Assembly (NCBI GenBank): GCA_033980235.1
Contig: CM067075.1
Location: 26,111,061 to 26,175,060, forward strand
Reading direction: 5' to 3'
Origin: Diadema setosum
Taxonomy: Eukaryota; Echinodermata; Echinoidea; Diadematoida; Diadematidae
Length of the DNA stretch: 64,000 nt
The notes below the pieces were generated by a model. The model did no database searches. It was given only the letters and a program-made list of their open reading frames with translations, and had not been told where the DNA came from. The first letter of the stretch is position 1; each line of letters starts with the position of its first letter. Made by a program: the position numbers and the translations under genes. This document shows positions 1 to 11,859 of the stretch, one piece after another.

Positions 1-327
1 GATAGCTCTCTACTTATATATGAAAAACTAAATATTGACTTGGTTGACCCGTTTCACCTTTTTTGAGTCCTTACGTGAAATCAAGGGGTGCAACTTTTTG
101 TTCGTTTTGTGATGCACAGTCACAAATGGTCTTAATATCCACTTGGTCTTAACTGCTCAGCCACCTCAAATTTTATACTTGTGACTGACTGGGAAGAACT
201 CAAGGGAATGAACAGATGATGACTGTAGTGTAGTATGAATTGGGTTTGATTATACTGAACGGGGTTTGATTTAAACAGTCTGTGTTGAAGTGAGGTTACA
301 CATCTGTATCTGTTCTCTTAATTACAG

Positions 328-411
328 GACCATTCTTGGCAAGAAATACATACTTGAGGGATATGCCATACTCTATTCTCAATGCAGTGGCCAGAAAACT
401 CAATATTGAAA
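328..411 (+). CDS. Gene A penultimate visible exon (UPA-tail-like)
   Basis: An 84 nt exon, preceded by the acceptor TTAATTACAG and followed by the strong donor GTAAGT. It enters and leaves in phase 1. It encodes roughly GP-FLARNTYLRDMPYS followed by an amphipathic helix ending in RKLNIE. The matching gene B exon encodes GP-AIARQTYLRAIPFT and ends in ELDVKRG. The shared GP..AR.TYLR..P pattern, in an exon too short to be called by ORF length, is the main evidence. The exon is symmetric (a multiple of 3), so skipping it would keep the frame. Confidence 0.8.
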
Positions 412-680
412 GTAAGTTCATACTTGAGAATATCATGAGTAGTGTCCTAGTTTACTATTTTTTCTTTTCAATGTATGCTGTAATGAAATCATTACCGTGA
501 TAGTCTTTTATATAGTGACTTTGTTTTGTTCCTTTTCTTCTAGAATTCCTATATGAATACAGAATTCATCGCATAATCGGGACAGGTTGGGAGTAGCAAA
601 CACGGCCCCTTTAAGCGGGGTGCCCGATTTCGCGATGAGCACTCACCATGCACTAACGGCATACAACATGTACATGTAGT

Positions 681-715
<35 letters not shown>

Positions 716-2751
716 CATACTGACGTACTGTACATGTTCATGAATACACAACCACGCTACCCCTCGGCGCGACCCTCTAGCTCTCCCTGCACATGGCTTT
801 GCTTATATATGTAGGGGAGAAGAATGTTCGCAAAAGCATGTTTCGCAATGGCATGGATACTTATACACGGCGCTTTCTTGGCTATGCATGTACGTGTACT
901 GGATGGACGGAGGTCAAAACACACCAGTCCGAAGCTTGCTTTGTAAGTGCGATGTAAACGACAACTGATAGGGATATCTTTGAAATATTGTTGTGGTATT
1001 TTGGTAGATTTTTTGTGTAAAATATCAACAAAATCAAAGATCACTTGAAGAAAAATTGTCCCGTTTATCAGAGGTCCCCGATTATCAGATGCCCGATTAT
1101 GTGATGAATACTGTATAGGAATATAGGAATATACTGGGTCAGCAGCTACTGGCACATGTAGTGTGTATATAAAACATTGTTTCTCCCATATTCCGCCAAA
1201 TCGCTTATCAGGATGGATGCCTGTCCCATCATAGCTGGATAACAGAGGTCAGAATGTATATATGAAGAGTTTGTTCGCAAAAAACCGACAAGTCCATATT
1301 TGCCAAAAAGAGATATTTGCGATTAAAGGTCAAGAAAAATAAAGAGAATAATAAGAAAATTTTGCTTCTTTTGACCATAACTTCAAAAAGGTACCTTTAT
1401 ATGTAGTGACCAATATATCATTTAAAAGGTATTATTTTGTACTTTATGACAGAGACCGTACTTCAAAATCTTCAAAAATGGACTTATCGGTTTTTGCAAA
1501 CAAACTCTTCATATGTTGAAGATTCAAGAGAAAGCTGTAGAAGCTTTTTCACCAATTACTTTGTTTATGATGGATTAAAATATACAAATGATGCACAGGA
1601 CAGAGTAGATCTGTGAAAATTGGATGCTTGAGTTTAACTTTGGAAAATCTGTTTAAACCTACAATTGCAGTGAGTGGGTTTTAGACTGTTTCCAGAGTTA
1701 AACGTGAACATCCAATTCTCACTGATACACAAAATAGGCCGGTGCATCATTTGCTTTATAAAATGGGCCCGTAAATTCATGAAATTCAACCTTTTTCCCT
1801 GTCATGCATCCGGTGCACCTACAATGCTGGTATACAAGGCTTGTTGAGCCATGTGTTCGGATTTTACTGGACGCATGGCCATGTTTTCAGATTTTACCAG
1901 ACGCATATAGCTCAGTGTGGATCAGTAAAAATAAATGCATGATAATTGACCAGTCAGACTGCAGAGATTCTAAAGCCCGTTTTTTTTTTTTTTTTGTCGC
2001 GCCTACCAGAGGTGCAGGGAGACCTAAAGGGATCGCCTGAGGTGTCTGTCCGTCCGTCGTCCGTCCGTCCGTTGTCCGTCCGTAATGCTACAAAAACTTG
2101 AATTCTCTCCACTGAGGACTTTAATTTCAATCAAACTTGGAGGGAAGAGTGGTTACCAAAGTTACACAATTTATTAAGCATAAAGGTCACCTCAAGGTCA
2201 AAGGTCACAAGCAGAGGTCAATGAACTTTAGGGCCCAATGTTAAGTTTTTACGGCGCGTTTCGATTATGGCACGTAAGTTTTGAATGTATATGTCCATTT
2301 GCGACAAAACTTGGATGGTAGTTGTCCCTTGGGGAGTTGAGGGTCACAGGGTCGAAGGTCAAAGACAGGGGTCAATGAACATTTAGGGCCAAATATTAAG
2401 TTTGACACATTTTGGCATTTACCTTGTTTTTTTTTGTGTGTTTTCTCAATGTGAATAGGGTACTTATGTATTGTACAATCCTACTATAAAACAAAGGACG
2501 TAAGATATACAGACTAGTCCCCTTTCTGTTGTTTGGCAGGTGAACGCGACTGGAGGCATCTCGCGGACAGTGCTGGTTTCAGTTCCTCTTGTATCAACGA
2601 TCTACAATCGAACAGTATGAAAGACTTACCGGCGGTGCATTTTTTCAATTCATGGAAGACCAAGAATGTGACGGTTTCGGACCTGTATGACTGGGCTGTT
2701 AAGGTGGATAGATCCGACGTTCTTGAGATTCTGGAGAAAGAGAAGCAATAG
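328..2751 (+). CDS. Gene A (3' part): death-domain protein, last two coding exons
   Basis: Partial gene whose upstream exons lie beyond the left edge. Two coding exons are visible, 328-411 and 2540-2751, joined by a 2.1 kb intron. The product ends in a UPA-tail-like segment followed by a death domain, the helical module used for homotypic contacts in apoptosis and innate immune adaptors. Both exons have homologous counterparts in gene B (40623-40712 and 42292-42488) with the same phase-1 boundaries, so the two are tandem paralogs on the same strand. The junction (small hydrophobic helix, then DWRxLA) resembles the end of the UPA domain and the start of the death domain in UNC5, PIDD and ankyrins; that is inference from motif memory. 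The gene name and the N-terminal domains cannot be judged. No clear AATAAA was seen soon after the stop. Confidence 0.8.
555..1119. mobile_element. Inverted-repeat element (MITE-like) in gene A intron
   Basis: The left end (ATACAGAATTCATCGCATAA, then TCGGG) is matched by the reverse complement of the right end near 1085-1118 (ATACAGTATTCATCACATAA, then TCGGG). Further matches to the CCCGATTATC motif lie inside both ends. It contains a CA microsatellite. No transposase ORF is present, so it is non-autonomous. Target duplications were not resolved. Confidence 0.6.
1259..1514. mobile_element. MITE with ~40 bp terminal inverted repeats
   Basis: The left end (ATATGAAGAGTTTGTTCGCA, then AAAAACCGACAAGTCCA) is the reverse complement of the right end (TGGACTTATCGGTTTTTGCA, then AACAAACTCTTCATAT) with a few differences. 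Length is about 256 bp with no coding capacity. The ends abut AT-rich sequence, so no clear target duplication can be named. Confidence 0.7.
1975..2440. repeat. Interspersed repeat with CCGTCCGT start and AAGGTCA runs
   Basis: Begins with an oligo-T run and a CCGTCCGTCGTCC tandem stretch, then carries phrases typical of one widespread invertebrate repeat (AATCAAACTTGGAGG, AAGGTCACCTCAAGGTCAAA, GGTCAATGAACTTTAGGGCC twice). Related phrases occur at 28.32-28.6 kb and 40.80-41.40 kb. Non-coding; class not determined. Confidence 0.5.
2540..2751 (+). CDS. Gene A terminal exon: death domain
   Basis: Last coding exon, opening after TTTGGCAG in phase 1 (A of the previous exon plus GT gives Ser) and ending at TAG 2749-2751. 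It encodes about 70 residues forming a death domain: ERDWRHLADSAGF at helix 1-2, a central SWKTKNVTVSDLYDWAV stretch, and a last helix RSDVLEILEKEKQ before the stop. The DWRxLA start, the W in helix 4 and the final hydrophobic helix fit the family. It matches the gene B terminal exon at DWR-LA, WKT-NV and LYDWAV. Death domains bind other death domains; the partner is unknown. Confidence 0.88.
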
Positions 2752-2784
2752 TACTTGCCAAAGAGTGAATTTAAAAGCAAGTGA

Positions 2785-3445
2785 AGTCAAACCTGTCTAC
2801 AACAACCACTCAAGAGAAACATAAAATGTAGTCATTATGGACAGATGGCCATTTAAGACAGGCTCAGTGCTCTAGCCATTGAACTACTAAGTATTTTCAT
2901 GTTCCATATGATTACACATACGTCATGATGCTACATTATGTATACATCAATATGAAATCATAAATGAACAGAAGCAAATATTTGACTGCCATTATCTTTT
3001 GTGCTGTCTCTTGTACATGTCACATGTTTACATCCAAAGTATTTTCCAACTTTAAAACATGTTCTGTTTGACCTAAATTTCTGTAATAGATGATAAACAT
3101 TTTGATTAATGCATTTCCAACACTATGGCAGGGACATGAGCCCTGAAAAAAGATACTATTTGCTGGCCCTAAAAAAGGGCCACTGGATTAGATAGTGTAA
3201 AAAAAGGCTGCTCAGTTTGTTTTTTCTGATGCTTTCTTGCCAAAAAAGACTAGAAGACTGGCGAGCTGTTGATGCTCCTTGATTAATGAAGGATTTAGCA
3301 GTTGTTGTGCACAGTTTTATGATTGTCCAGCTGGCCATGTTAGGATGGTGGTTGCTTTACACAGGTTCTTAATCTAGATATGTTCTCTGTGGGGGATTTC
3401 CTTGTGATCAATAGGGGCTAATGATCTCGAGAGCAGGTTTGACTG
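2785..3445. mobile_element. TIR element, AGTCAAACCTGTCTA family, copy 1
   Basis: Starts with AAGTCAAACCTGTCTA and ends with GCAGGTTTGACTG, an inverted pair. It shares the internal phrases (ACAGGTGGCC-like tracts near the left end, GGGGGATTT near the right end) with the copy at 15197-15803. It lies directly downstream of the gene A stop codon and so may supply part of its 3' untranslated region. No ORF. Confidence 0.6.
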
Positions 3446-3650
3446 TAATCATTGTTTCCTGTAGGGACTCTTCTGTATGCACTCTTATCTTCCATCAAGT
3501 TGAATAACTGGCCAGGGTGGTTGGGCATTACTTTTGGCATTTTTTTTTTTTTGACTGAAAACTGCTAGTTTTGCCATAAAATAATTGGATTTTCTGCATG
3601 AATTTTCTCATGTTTGTAGGCCAAAATGCCAGTCACATTCTTAATTGATG

Positions 3651-3651
<1 letters not shown>

Positions 3652-3729
<78 letters not shown>

Positions 3730-3732
3730 TTT
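3652..3732. repeat. (AT)n microsatellite followed by T run
   Basis: About 60 bases of alternating A and T, then about 22 T. The apparent minus-strand ORF of alternating Ile-Tyr is an artefact of this repeat. Confidence 0.95.
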
Positions 3733-5239
3733 AGTTTGGTCCTTGCTGCACATTGTGGTGCATTTACAAGGGAAATTACATGTATAATGTATTTCTTCCA
3801 GTTATTTCAGAAGGTTATATAATTGCAAGCTGTATATCAACTTCATTATTTTATCATTTCAAAGGTTGTCCTCTCTAGCTGTCAGTGCTTCTGAAATGTT
3901 AGACTTATATTTTTTCATATATTTATATGCACAAAAAAGTCAAGTCAGTCAAAATGTGTAGTGATGTACTTACAAGAATGGGAAAGTGTCTTTTATCGGG
4001 TAAGTTGACATTTTATCACATTTCTATGAGCGCCCGAGGGTGAACTACATTTGGGTTTAACAGTGCTGGTCACAGTCGTCCATGTCAGACATTGTGGTGA
4101 CCATTCTGATTGTCTCAGCAATCTTCGTTTGACCAAGGAGCTTTGTTTGACCTGCACACAAATGTTTCAGCAGTTACTTTCTCAGGAAAAAAGTCGGAGA
4201 GAATGAATCCTATTCTTTCCATCAAATTTCAATGTTAATTAAAATGATGCAATTACCTGGCTGCTGTAGCTGTCTAATCATGAACCTAAACAATTATTAT
4301 TTTTTTTTTTTAATGTACTTTGTGCCGGTAAACTGCTGGGAAAATTGAGAGATTTAGTCCTTTCTTCATCTGAATTGCATAATCATATCGTCAGCTGAGA
4401 ACCAGAAGGGCGCTATTGCATTCTAACACACGAGTGTAAATAAAAACGAAGCAATCAATTTTCATGAAATAAAAAGTTTTCATGCATCAAAAGTGGGAAG
4501 AAATAAGCATTGTTCCTCATATCAGGTAAGATAGTTTCCTTGTGGGTTTGATTTTTAACATTTTACTGAAAATAAAAATAATTTAAAATTGACACTTTAA
4601 TGTAGAGGAGATAAAGCGTTACAACATGATACCAATAATTCAACACCTCCAATGTGGTTCTCAGCCGATGATATGAGTACCGGTAATTGCCATGCGTAGT
4701 GCATATCACTATTACATGAAAACATGTTAAGCATCAAATATATTCTATTTCTTTTTTCTGTAAAGGTCATTGACTCCTCTTATTGCCACTGACATTATTT
4801 TTCTGCAAAAACAATCAGTTTATGTGACATTCATTCACTTTCATACATTTTGCAAGATTTTGATTAAACTTTTACAGTTCTGTCTGATGGATTTTGCCCT
4901 TCTCGTGAAAAGCAATGCGAGTATGGAGTTGCATATTCCATTTAGTGAGGGGGATGTTGGGATGAGCTAAACTTGTAATGCTGTCTCAGGGGAAAAACAT
5001 GGAATGTATGATGTGGATGTTTGACATTGATTGTGCAGGCATCATGCCAGAATTGAACTACTGAGAATGATTTGCATGTTTATGAAGAGCTATTTGTCAT
5101 ATAGCAATATCTTAAATTGTATAGTACAGTGTATTGTATACATGTATTATCTGCAACTATACATATAGGAAATCATGGAGATGAATAAGCAGCACTGAAA
5201 TAAATTAGTGTCAAAGAGACACCTTGAAGAGATATGCTG

Positions 5240-5240
<1 letters not shown>
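3733..5240. other. Intergenic, no gene seen
   Basis: AT-rich sequence without exon-like open frames, strong splice-site pairs or tandem structure. Only short unsupported ORFs (for example 4770-4970) occur. Confidence 0.6.

Positions 5241-5243
<3 letters not shown>

Positions 5244-5311
<68 letters not shown>
5244..5311. repeat. (AT)n microsatellite
   Basis: About 66 bases of alternating A and T. Confidence 0.95.
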
Positions 5312-5314
<3 letters not shown>

Positions 5315-5499
5315 CATTATGCATAAATATATAGATTTGGATATGATTTTTGAATCTAATATCTCTCACTTACACCGCTAATCAATGTGTATAATCTGAA
5401 GATGTATTTGAGTCTTTGATCTATGTCATAGAATTTACCATGTGTATAAGTGTGAAACTGAGTACTGAACAGCATGTATTTAAGGGAATGGAATCCAAA

Positions 5500-6028
5500 T
5501 AAATATGTGGATTGAGTGAATGCAGCAATAGAGAAAGAAGAATGCATCAGTAAAGTTTGAAAAAAAAAAATCAGACAATCTCTTCAAAAGTTATCATTTT
5601 TTAAAGTTTTGGTGCAGCCACTGCTGGATGAGAAAGCCACTACAGTTTGTAATGTCACATATTTACAATGATAAAAGAACATTGGTATAAAGGGTATTCC
5701 ACAAAATTCCATTTGTTTGAATGAAAAGTACATATTCCCTCAACTTGTCATTGATGTATGTTACAGATAATATCATTCCCCCTGCTTTCTGGAAGAGGTA
5801 ATCTAAGTGCTCTTTCATCATGCTAGAAAAATGAAAATATGTTGAATTTTCTTTACATTTTCTCTACAGCATTGTCAGTGAAAGACATCACATGGTGTTA
5901 TAATCTTCTCATATTGTGATGGCAGCACAAAAACTTAATGAATCATAACTTTTTAATAGATTGTCTGGTTTTCTTCAAAATCTTGATTATGCATGTGTTC
6001 TACTAATATTGCTGCATTCCATCAGTTC
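5500..6028. mobile_element. MITE family M1 (TTAAAGGACAAGTT), degraded copy
   Basis: Recognised by the phrases GGATTGAGTGAATGCAGCAA at the left, CACTGCTGGATGAGAA inside and ATTGCTGCATTCCATCA at the right, which match the better-preserved copies at 8029-8627 and 16272-16842. The extreme ends with TTAAAGGACAAG are lost or replaced here. Confidence 0.65.
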
Positions 6029-6029
6029 A

Positions 6030-7960
6030 AATATATATATTTTTATTTCATTCTCCTTTAAATTCTTTTATTACTGACTGTGAATTTCCATTTTTCAGCC
6101 ATTGAAAAAAAATTGTTAACTTTGATAAGAGTAGACAACTATATCGATTTTCTGTAGATTTGCAAAAGTTTTACAATTATGGCATAAATTTGCCATTATT
6201 TTCACCCAATATTCACTAGAGGCACATCATGAATGAATTAATGAATAAATAAGTGAATAATTGTGTGGTAGATTAAATAAACAAATGAAGGAATGAAACA
6301 TTATAATGTTCTTTAATATTCCTTTGTGCTATTTTGGTTTTTATGACATCTTTCCTTGAGACAAAATGTCATCCAGCTTGAGACAAAATGTCTTTAACTT
6401 TTTGTAAATGTGAACATCATGAAATGCTTGCAACCTCTCTTTCAAAAAAACAAACAAACAAACAACTTTTTCAATGAATTTTTTTCCAATGAACTTTTCC
6501 CCATGAACTTGGGAGGAGAGTAAACAGGTTTGTAGATTTACAGGTAACTGTAGCCAAGACAATCAAGAGAAAAAAAAAATCTTTGTTTGTACTTCTGCAA
6601 CTTGGCATGTCCACTAAAGGGATTTGATCACTTCAGCTGACACACTGCTGTAAAAATGCCTGTTCATAGCAATATTCATAACTGGTGATATTCTAGACTC
6701 TGCCTGTTTGTAAGTTATGACGTGATACCTGCTTTGGAAGCCAAGTTAATCGCTTTCACCTTGCGTTGATGCTGCCACCTTCGTTCACCACTTGTTGAAT
6801 TATCTTCTTCTTCTTTTTTTAATCTGTAGCATGAGGGAGATGGATCACTAAATTGTAAAGTTAATAAGGGCTCCGTCCAGGGCTCCATTTTCACAAAAGA
6901 GATTGGCAATTACTGCAACTGAGAATAATTGCAGTTGCCATAGCAACATCTGAAATGCTCACGGCCAGTTTGATTTTGACAGGCCGCCCTAATCATCACG
7001 CACTGCATTATGAAATGATGTTTATACATTGCATTTTTGTCATTGAATGATATTGTGTTTGAGAAAGGGAAAATATTTGTTTCATTTTGTTCTGGTCTAT
7101 CTAGCTTATTGCTATATAGTGGAGGATTTGCCATGCTGTTGCTCTGGTGAAAGTCATTGTTTTTCGTGCATTCATAATGTGTATCTCCTCATTAACATAT
7201 TACTCCTCCCACGCAATGGCAATTTATGATTTGACAAAGCGTACTTACTCGCATGGATAGTGTATGAGCTTGAATGTATACTGTAAAGGACTGTACGCCT
7301 GTCAAATGCATGAATTGCCACAGTGTAGGTTTATTTCATTTTAGACCCTGACCTTTGTGAAAGAGAATATTGTATGAGGGTGATATATTATGCATTCTGA
7401 TTTGTGCATGCTTGTGCTTGCATATTTTGTTACACTGCAAGGTGTTTATGGCATTGTTGTGCTCTACAATAAAAACACGGAATATTTCGAAGTGCATGTG
7501 CCAGTCACAATAATATATTAATGTTTAATCTATCAGAATATAATAGTTTACATACAGCCATATTATTTACACAAGAGCTATGTATATTGGATTGGTGCTA
7601 TTAGAGTTAATATCAAACCATCCATATCATTATCCTACAGTCACTGATTCAATCTATGTGTAAACCAGCAGAGCAATCACTATTTCATACCATTTTTTTT
7701 TTCTGTAGGGAAATCTGCTGACAACTTGTAATTTGGATGGTGAAAGTGGAAACACTAAATTCATCCTGTGTGTGCAGGGAAATACTGAAAACAATGCACA
7801 GTGGTGTACACCTTTGAGGCATACTTGTGAAATTATCTCAAGTATCGAAAGGAAAAATGTTTTACAACTGTATATTTTTGTGACTTTGTATTTTATCTAT
7901 GAAGCAAATTTTAGTAATAAATACATCATTTAACCAGGAAAAAAGTGACAATTGTTCCTA
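6030..7960. other. Intergenic, no gene seen
   Basis: AT-rich sequence with short random ORFs only. A small local direct repeat (TTGAGACAAAATGTC twice near 6356-6394) is the only structure noted. Confidence 0.55.
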
Positions 7961-8028
7961 CAGAATGTATGTTTGACTGGATCACATCATCAGCAATGTT
8001 TGATGTTTTGGTGGAATGTATGTCACTT

Positions 8029-8627
8029 TTAAAGGACAAGTTTATGTTAAATTACATGTGGATTGGAGTGAATGCAGCAATATCACTAGGACACATCAGT
8101 AAAAGTTTGAGGGAAATCAGGCAATCCATTCAAAAGTTGTGAATTTTCAAAGTTTCTGTGCAGTCACTGCTGGATGAGAAGGCAACTCCAATTTGTGATG
8201 TGACATGTGTAGAAGGACACACAAAAAAAAAATTTAAAGAGAATTCCACAAAATTTCATTTCTATTTTTAAAAAGTACACATTCCCTCAACTTGTATTAT
8301 CAGGGTGATAATACATGTATTATCAGGGTGATATCATTCCCCAGCTTTCTGAAGAGGTAAGGCAATTGCTCTTTTACTATGCAAGAAAAATGAAAATGTT
8401 AAATTTTCTTTATTTTTTAAAATATTTTTTATATCATTCTATGCACATGAGATCACAAACTGTAGGGGGTAGTCTTCTCATGCAGCAATAGCAGCACTGA
8501 AATGTCAAAAATCCATAATTTTTGAACCTATTAGCTTCCTTTCCTCAAACTTTCACTAATGTGTTTTACTATAGTAGTGCTGCATTCACTCAATCCACAC
8601 GTAAATGAAAGTGAACTTGTCCTTCAA
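8029..8627. mobile_element. MITE family M1, intact-length copy
   Basis: Starts TTAAAGGACAAGTTTA and ends AGTGAACTTGTCCTTCAA. The long inverted ends continue inward (GTGAATGCAGCAATATCACT against TGCTGCATTCACTCAAT). Length and internal order match the copy at 16272-16842. No coding capacity. The TTAA at the left end is also part of the inverted repeat pattern seen in other copies. Confidence 0.75.
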
Positions 8628-8764
8628 AAGCAATCATTGTAGTCTGCGTAAACCTATTTGAAAGGGAGTAGGCGGTAAAGAGCCAAGGTGGGTAATCTTC
8701 CAAGTCAAAGTGAACAGGAATTGGAGGAGAGATGGATTGGCAGAGAGAAAGAGACAGAGATATG

Positions 8765-9265
8765 TAATACCAGTAAGATAGAGATAGATAGATAGGTATA
8801 TAGGTAAATCGGTGTATAGATAGATAAAAAGATATACATAGGTACATAGGTAAAATATAGATAGATGGGAGTATAGATAGATAGATAGATAGATAGGTGT
8901 ATAGATGGATATATAGATAGGTAAATATAGATAGATGGGTGTATAGATAGATAAATAGATAGATAGGTGTATAGATGGATACATAGATAGGTATAAGTAG
9001 ACAGGTGTTTAGATAGATCAAGCATGTAGGTAGATGGGTGTATAGATACATATGTAGGTGTATAGACAGGTATGTAGGTAGATTAGAATGTAGGTAGATA
9101 GGTGTATAGATAGATTAGAATGTAGGTAGATAGATGTATAGATAGATAGGTATATAGTAGATAGGTGTATAGACAGATAGGTATAAATACGTAGATAGGC
9201 GTATAGATAGATCGGTAGATAAATACGTAGGCCTAGATTAGTAGATAGAATGTAGGTGGATAATA
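8765..9265. repeat. GATA-type minisatellite
   Basis: About 500 bases of imperfect AGATAGATAGGTGTATAGAT units. The minus-strand ORFs rich in Tyr-Leu-Ser-Ile are translation artefacts of the repeat and are not genes. Confidence 0.9.
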
Positions 9266-9540
9266 TAATATATAGATAAAGAGAGAGATGATTCAAGATG
9301 AAACGGAAAGAGAGCAGGATAAAGACAGAGGGAGACAGAGAGGGGGTGATGAAAATATAGAAGATATAATGATCTATACATTCTATTGTATCTTGACTGC
9401 AAAGCTGTGGATTTGTATTTCTCAGCAATACACAAGATACAACACAGGCACTATACATATCAATTAGTTTAGGGGAAGGATATCTTGCAGCCAGAAATCT
9501 TCGGGTCAAGCTTCTCAGATCATCTACACATGGGTTTACT

Positions 9541-9950
9541 GCCACTTGGTCTACCATCAGATGGTCTACTTCCCAGTTCTATGGCTAAACTCATTTGGTC
9601 TACTATCAATTTCGTCTAATGCCAGTTTGGTCTAATCCTCACTTGATCTAATGCTGAGTTTAGCTAATTATCGTTTTGTCTAATTGACCAGACTATGGTC
9701 TAATTGCACATTTTTCTCTTTGGATTTTTCCCCATTTTGTCTAGGAAAGTGTGGGTATTAGACGAAATGGGCATATAGCCCATCAGGGAGTAGACCAACT
9801 GGTAATGAGGCTAAGTGGCAATTGGACTAAATGGTCATTAGACTAACTGGTTGTACAAACGTAGACGAAACAGGATTAGACCATGTGGGTTGAGACTAAA
9901 TGGTTATTACGAGACAAAATGGGAGTAGACCACGTGATAGATCACCTACA
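9541..9950. repeat. Palindromic minisatellite of TGGTCTA units
   Basis: The left half is a series of about 20-24 bp units built on TTGGTCTAAT and TTTGTCTAAT; the right half carries the reverse complements (ATTAGACCA, GTAGACCA). The whole is therefore a large imperfect palindrome of tandem units, with left end CCACTTGGTCTACC and right end GGGAGTAGACCACGTG. Probably a non-autonomous transposon with subterminal repeats. No ORF. Confidence 0.75.
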
Positions 9951-10602
9951 CACGGACACGTATTTAGTAGAGATACAGTATAAATGGGAGAGATTTATGC
10001 ATCAAAGTGCTCATTGATTCTGTATATTGAAACAGAATGCATGCTCACTGTGTAGATTGAGGTGTGGCTATACAGTAACTGTTGGTAATATGTATCTCTG
10101 CCCCCTTCCACACATAAACACACTGACAAAATACTGAAATTTTCCTTCTATAGATGATGAAGCCTTTTGGTTTTGTGAACACTTTGGTAGTGAGTATTCC
10201 AGCAAAACCCCTTGCAGTTTAAAGGTGTCCTAAAATCATTGATCTCTGCTTGAAGTGACAAATCGACTATGTGATCAAAAGAGATGAGCATAACCACAAG
10301 ATTTCAGTTCAATTCAATTCAGTATATTTTTTCTATCAACTACAATATATTATACAAAATATGCATTAGACAATTGATATGAAAAATACAAATACAGAAA
10401 TATAGTACAAAATACATGTGGATTATTATATTTTGGGAAAACAATGCACACTTTGTAATAGAAACCTAGAATAAATAAAGTGATGGAAAATAGAGATCTA
10501 CTAAAAAGCAGAGTTTGTAAAATGTAGATAACTCAATAATATATATACAAATAATATCTATATCAAATATTAAAATCTAAATATATTCTATTAAAGCATT
10601 TG

Positions 10603-10604
<2 letters not shown>

Positions 10605-10667
<63 letters not shown>
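10605..10667. repeat. (AT)n microsatellite
   Basis: About 60 bases of alternating A and T. Confidence 0.95.
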
Positions 10668-10669
<2 letters not shown>

Positions 10670-10811
10670 GCTAATGATATAAAGCAAATCAAAAATCACA
10701 AATTGAGGATATAAAACACACACATAGGTTTTTGTTTGTTTTGTTGTGCTTGTTTGTTTTTTGTCCATGTTTACATTTTGTACTTAAGTCAGTTACACAT
10801 ATAGCACCTCA

Positions 10812-11857
10812 AAAAAAGTTCTGCAAGTCCAATTTGACGTATCATATTTCTCTCAAAACTATATGATTTCATTCAAATGTGACATCATAAGAAAGCCTGA
10901 TTATTCATCTTTAAAATGACACCTCACTTGCTATGATTGGGTGTTCTTGGAATGTGCAAAACAGCCGAGTATGGGGACAGATCAAAAGTGAAAAGTCGCA
11001 ACAATTTTGCTATTGATAATGTACAGCTGTGGTGAAAAAAGGTCACTGGAATAAGCAATGCTGAAATGACAGCACTTTCAAAAACTCCCATTTCCTAGAC
11101 ATTAGATGACTGTTTGGTCAACCTTTATCTTTAATTTTAATCTGCAGATACTATACTGCATTTTTAGCTCACCTGAGCCAAAGGCTCAAGTGAGCTATTG
11201 CGATCGCCCTTCGTCCGGCGTCCGTCGTGCGTCGTGCGTCGTGCATAAACTTTTTACATTTTCAACTTCTTCTTGAAAACCCCAAGACTGCTTTTCATCA
11301 AACTTGGCAGGTAGCATCCCTAGGGGGTTAGGAACTCAATTTGTTAAAATGGGCACCATGCCCCACCCAGGGGGCCCCCAGGGGGGCCCAAATCCCCCAA
11401 AATTAAGGAATCTGTAAAAATCTTCTTCTCTAGAACCAGAAGTGATTGAGCTAAGTTAATACTATGAGTTAGTACATTGATGACTGTAGTTTCAAGTTTG
11501 TTCATGGCAGAATCAGGGGTGCCCGCGGGTCTCTTGTTTAATTCATGGATGAAGCCTGGAATCTAATGATTATCTCACAATGCATTCTTTTCAAGCACAG
11601 TCCTTCCCTGAAACGACAAAGCATATGGAAATTACACTGTGTAACATAACATGTTTGCTCTATTTTGCAAAATTTCACATTTTTGGCCTTTCCTCATACT
11701 CAGTCATACTGCACATTCCAGGAATACCCAATCATAGCAAGTGAGGTGTCATTTTAAAGATAAGTAATCAGGCTTTCTTATGATGTCATATTTTAATGAA
11801 ATGATATAGTTTTGAGAGAAAAATGATACGTCAGATTGGACTTGCAGAACTTTTTAG
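10812..11857. mobile_element. Long-TIR (foldback) element carrying a nested repeat
   Basis: Left arm 10812-10975 and right arm 11697-11857 are inverted copies about 160 bp long; shared phrases include AGTTCTGCAAGTCCAAT, CATCATAAGAAAGCCTGATT, AAATGACACCTCACTTGC and TATGATTGGGT. The interior holds an AGCTCACCTGAGC-type repeat (11164-11541). No transposase frame. The arms are well over 85% alike by eye, which suggests fairly recent activity. Confidence 0.8.
11164..11541. repeat. AGCTCACCTGAGC-type interspersed repeat
   Basis: Begins TTTAGCTCACCTGAGCC with the inverted phrase GGCTCAAGTGAGCTA, then TTGCGATCGCCCTTCGTCC and GTCGTGCGTCGTGC repeats, and ends GCCCGCGGGTCTCTTGTTTA. From memory, this phrase is very common in marine invertebrate genomes. 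It lies inside the foldback element at 10812-11857. Confidence 0.7.
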
Positions 11858-11859
11858 AA

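Larger units (their letters stand above)
412..2539 (+). other. Intron of gene A with several repeats
   Basis: GT-AG intron between the two gene A exons (donor AGTAAGT, acceptor TTTGGCAG). It holds a CA microsatellite (685-714), two inverted-repeat elements (555-1119 and 1259-1514) and a diverged interspersed repeat (1975-2440). No coding exon could be supported between them; the predicted ORFs at 757-1155 (minus) and 1804-2040 fall in or beside repeats and lack protein-like composition. Confidence 0.7.

Noticed and set aside
8590..9557. Minus-strand ORFs rich in Tyr-Leu-Ser-Ile, up to 179 residues
   Set aside because: They follow the GATA minisatellite, and similar proteins appear in more than one frame, as expected of a tandem repeat.
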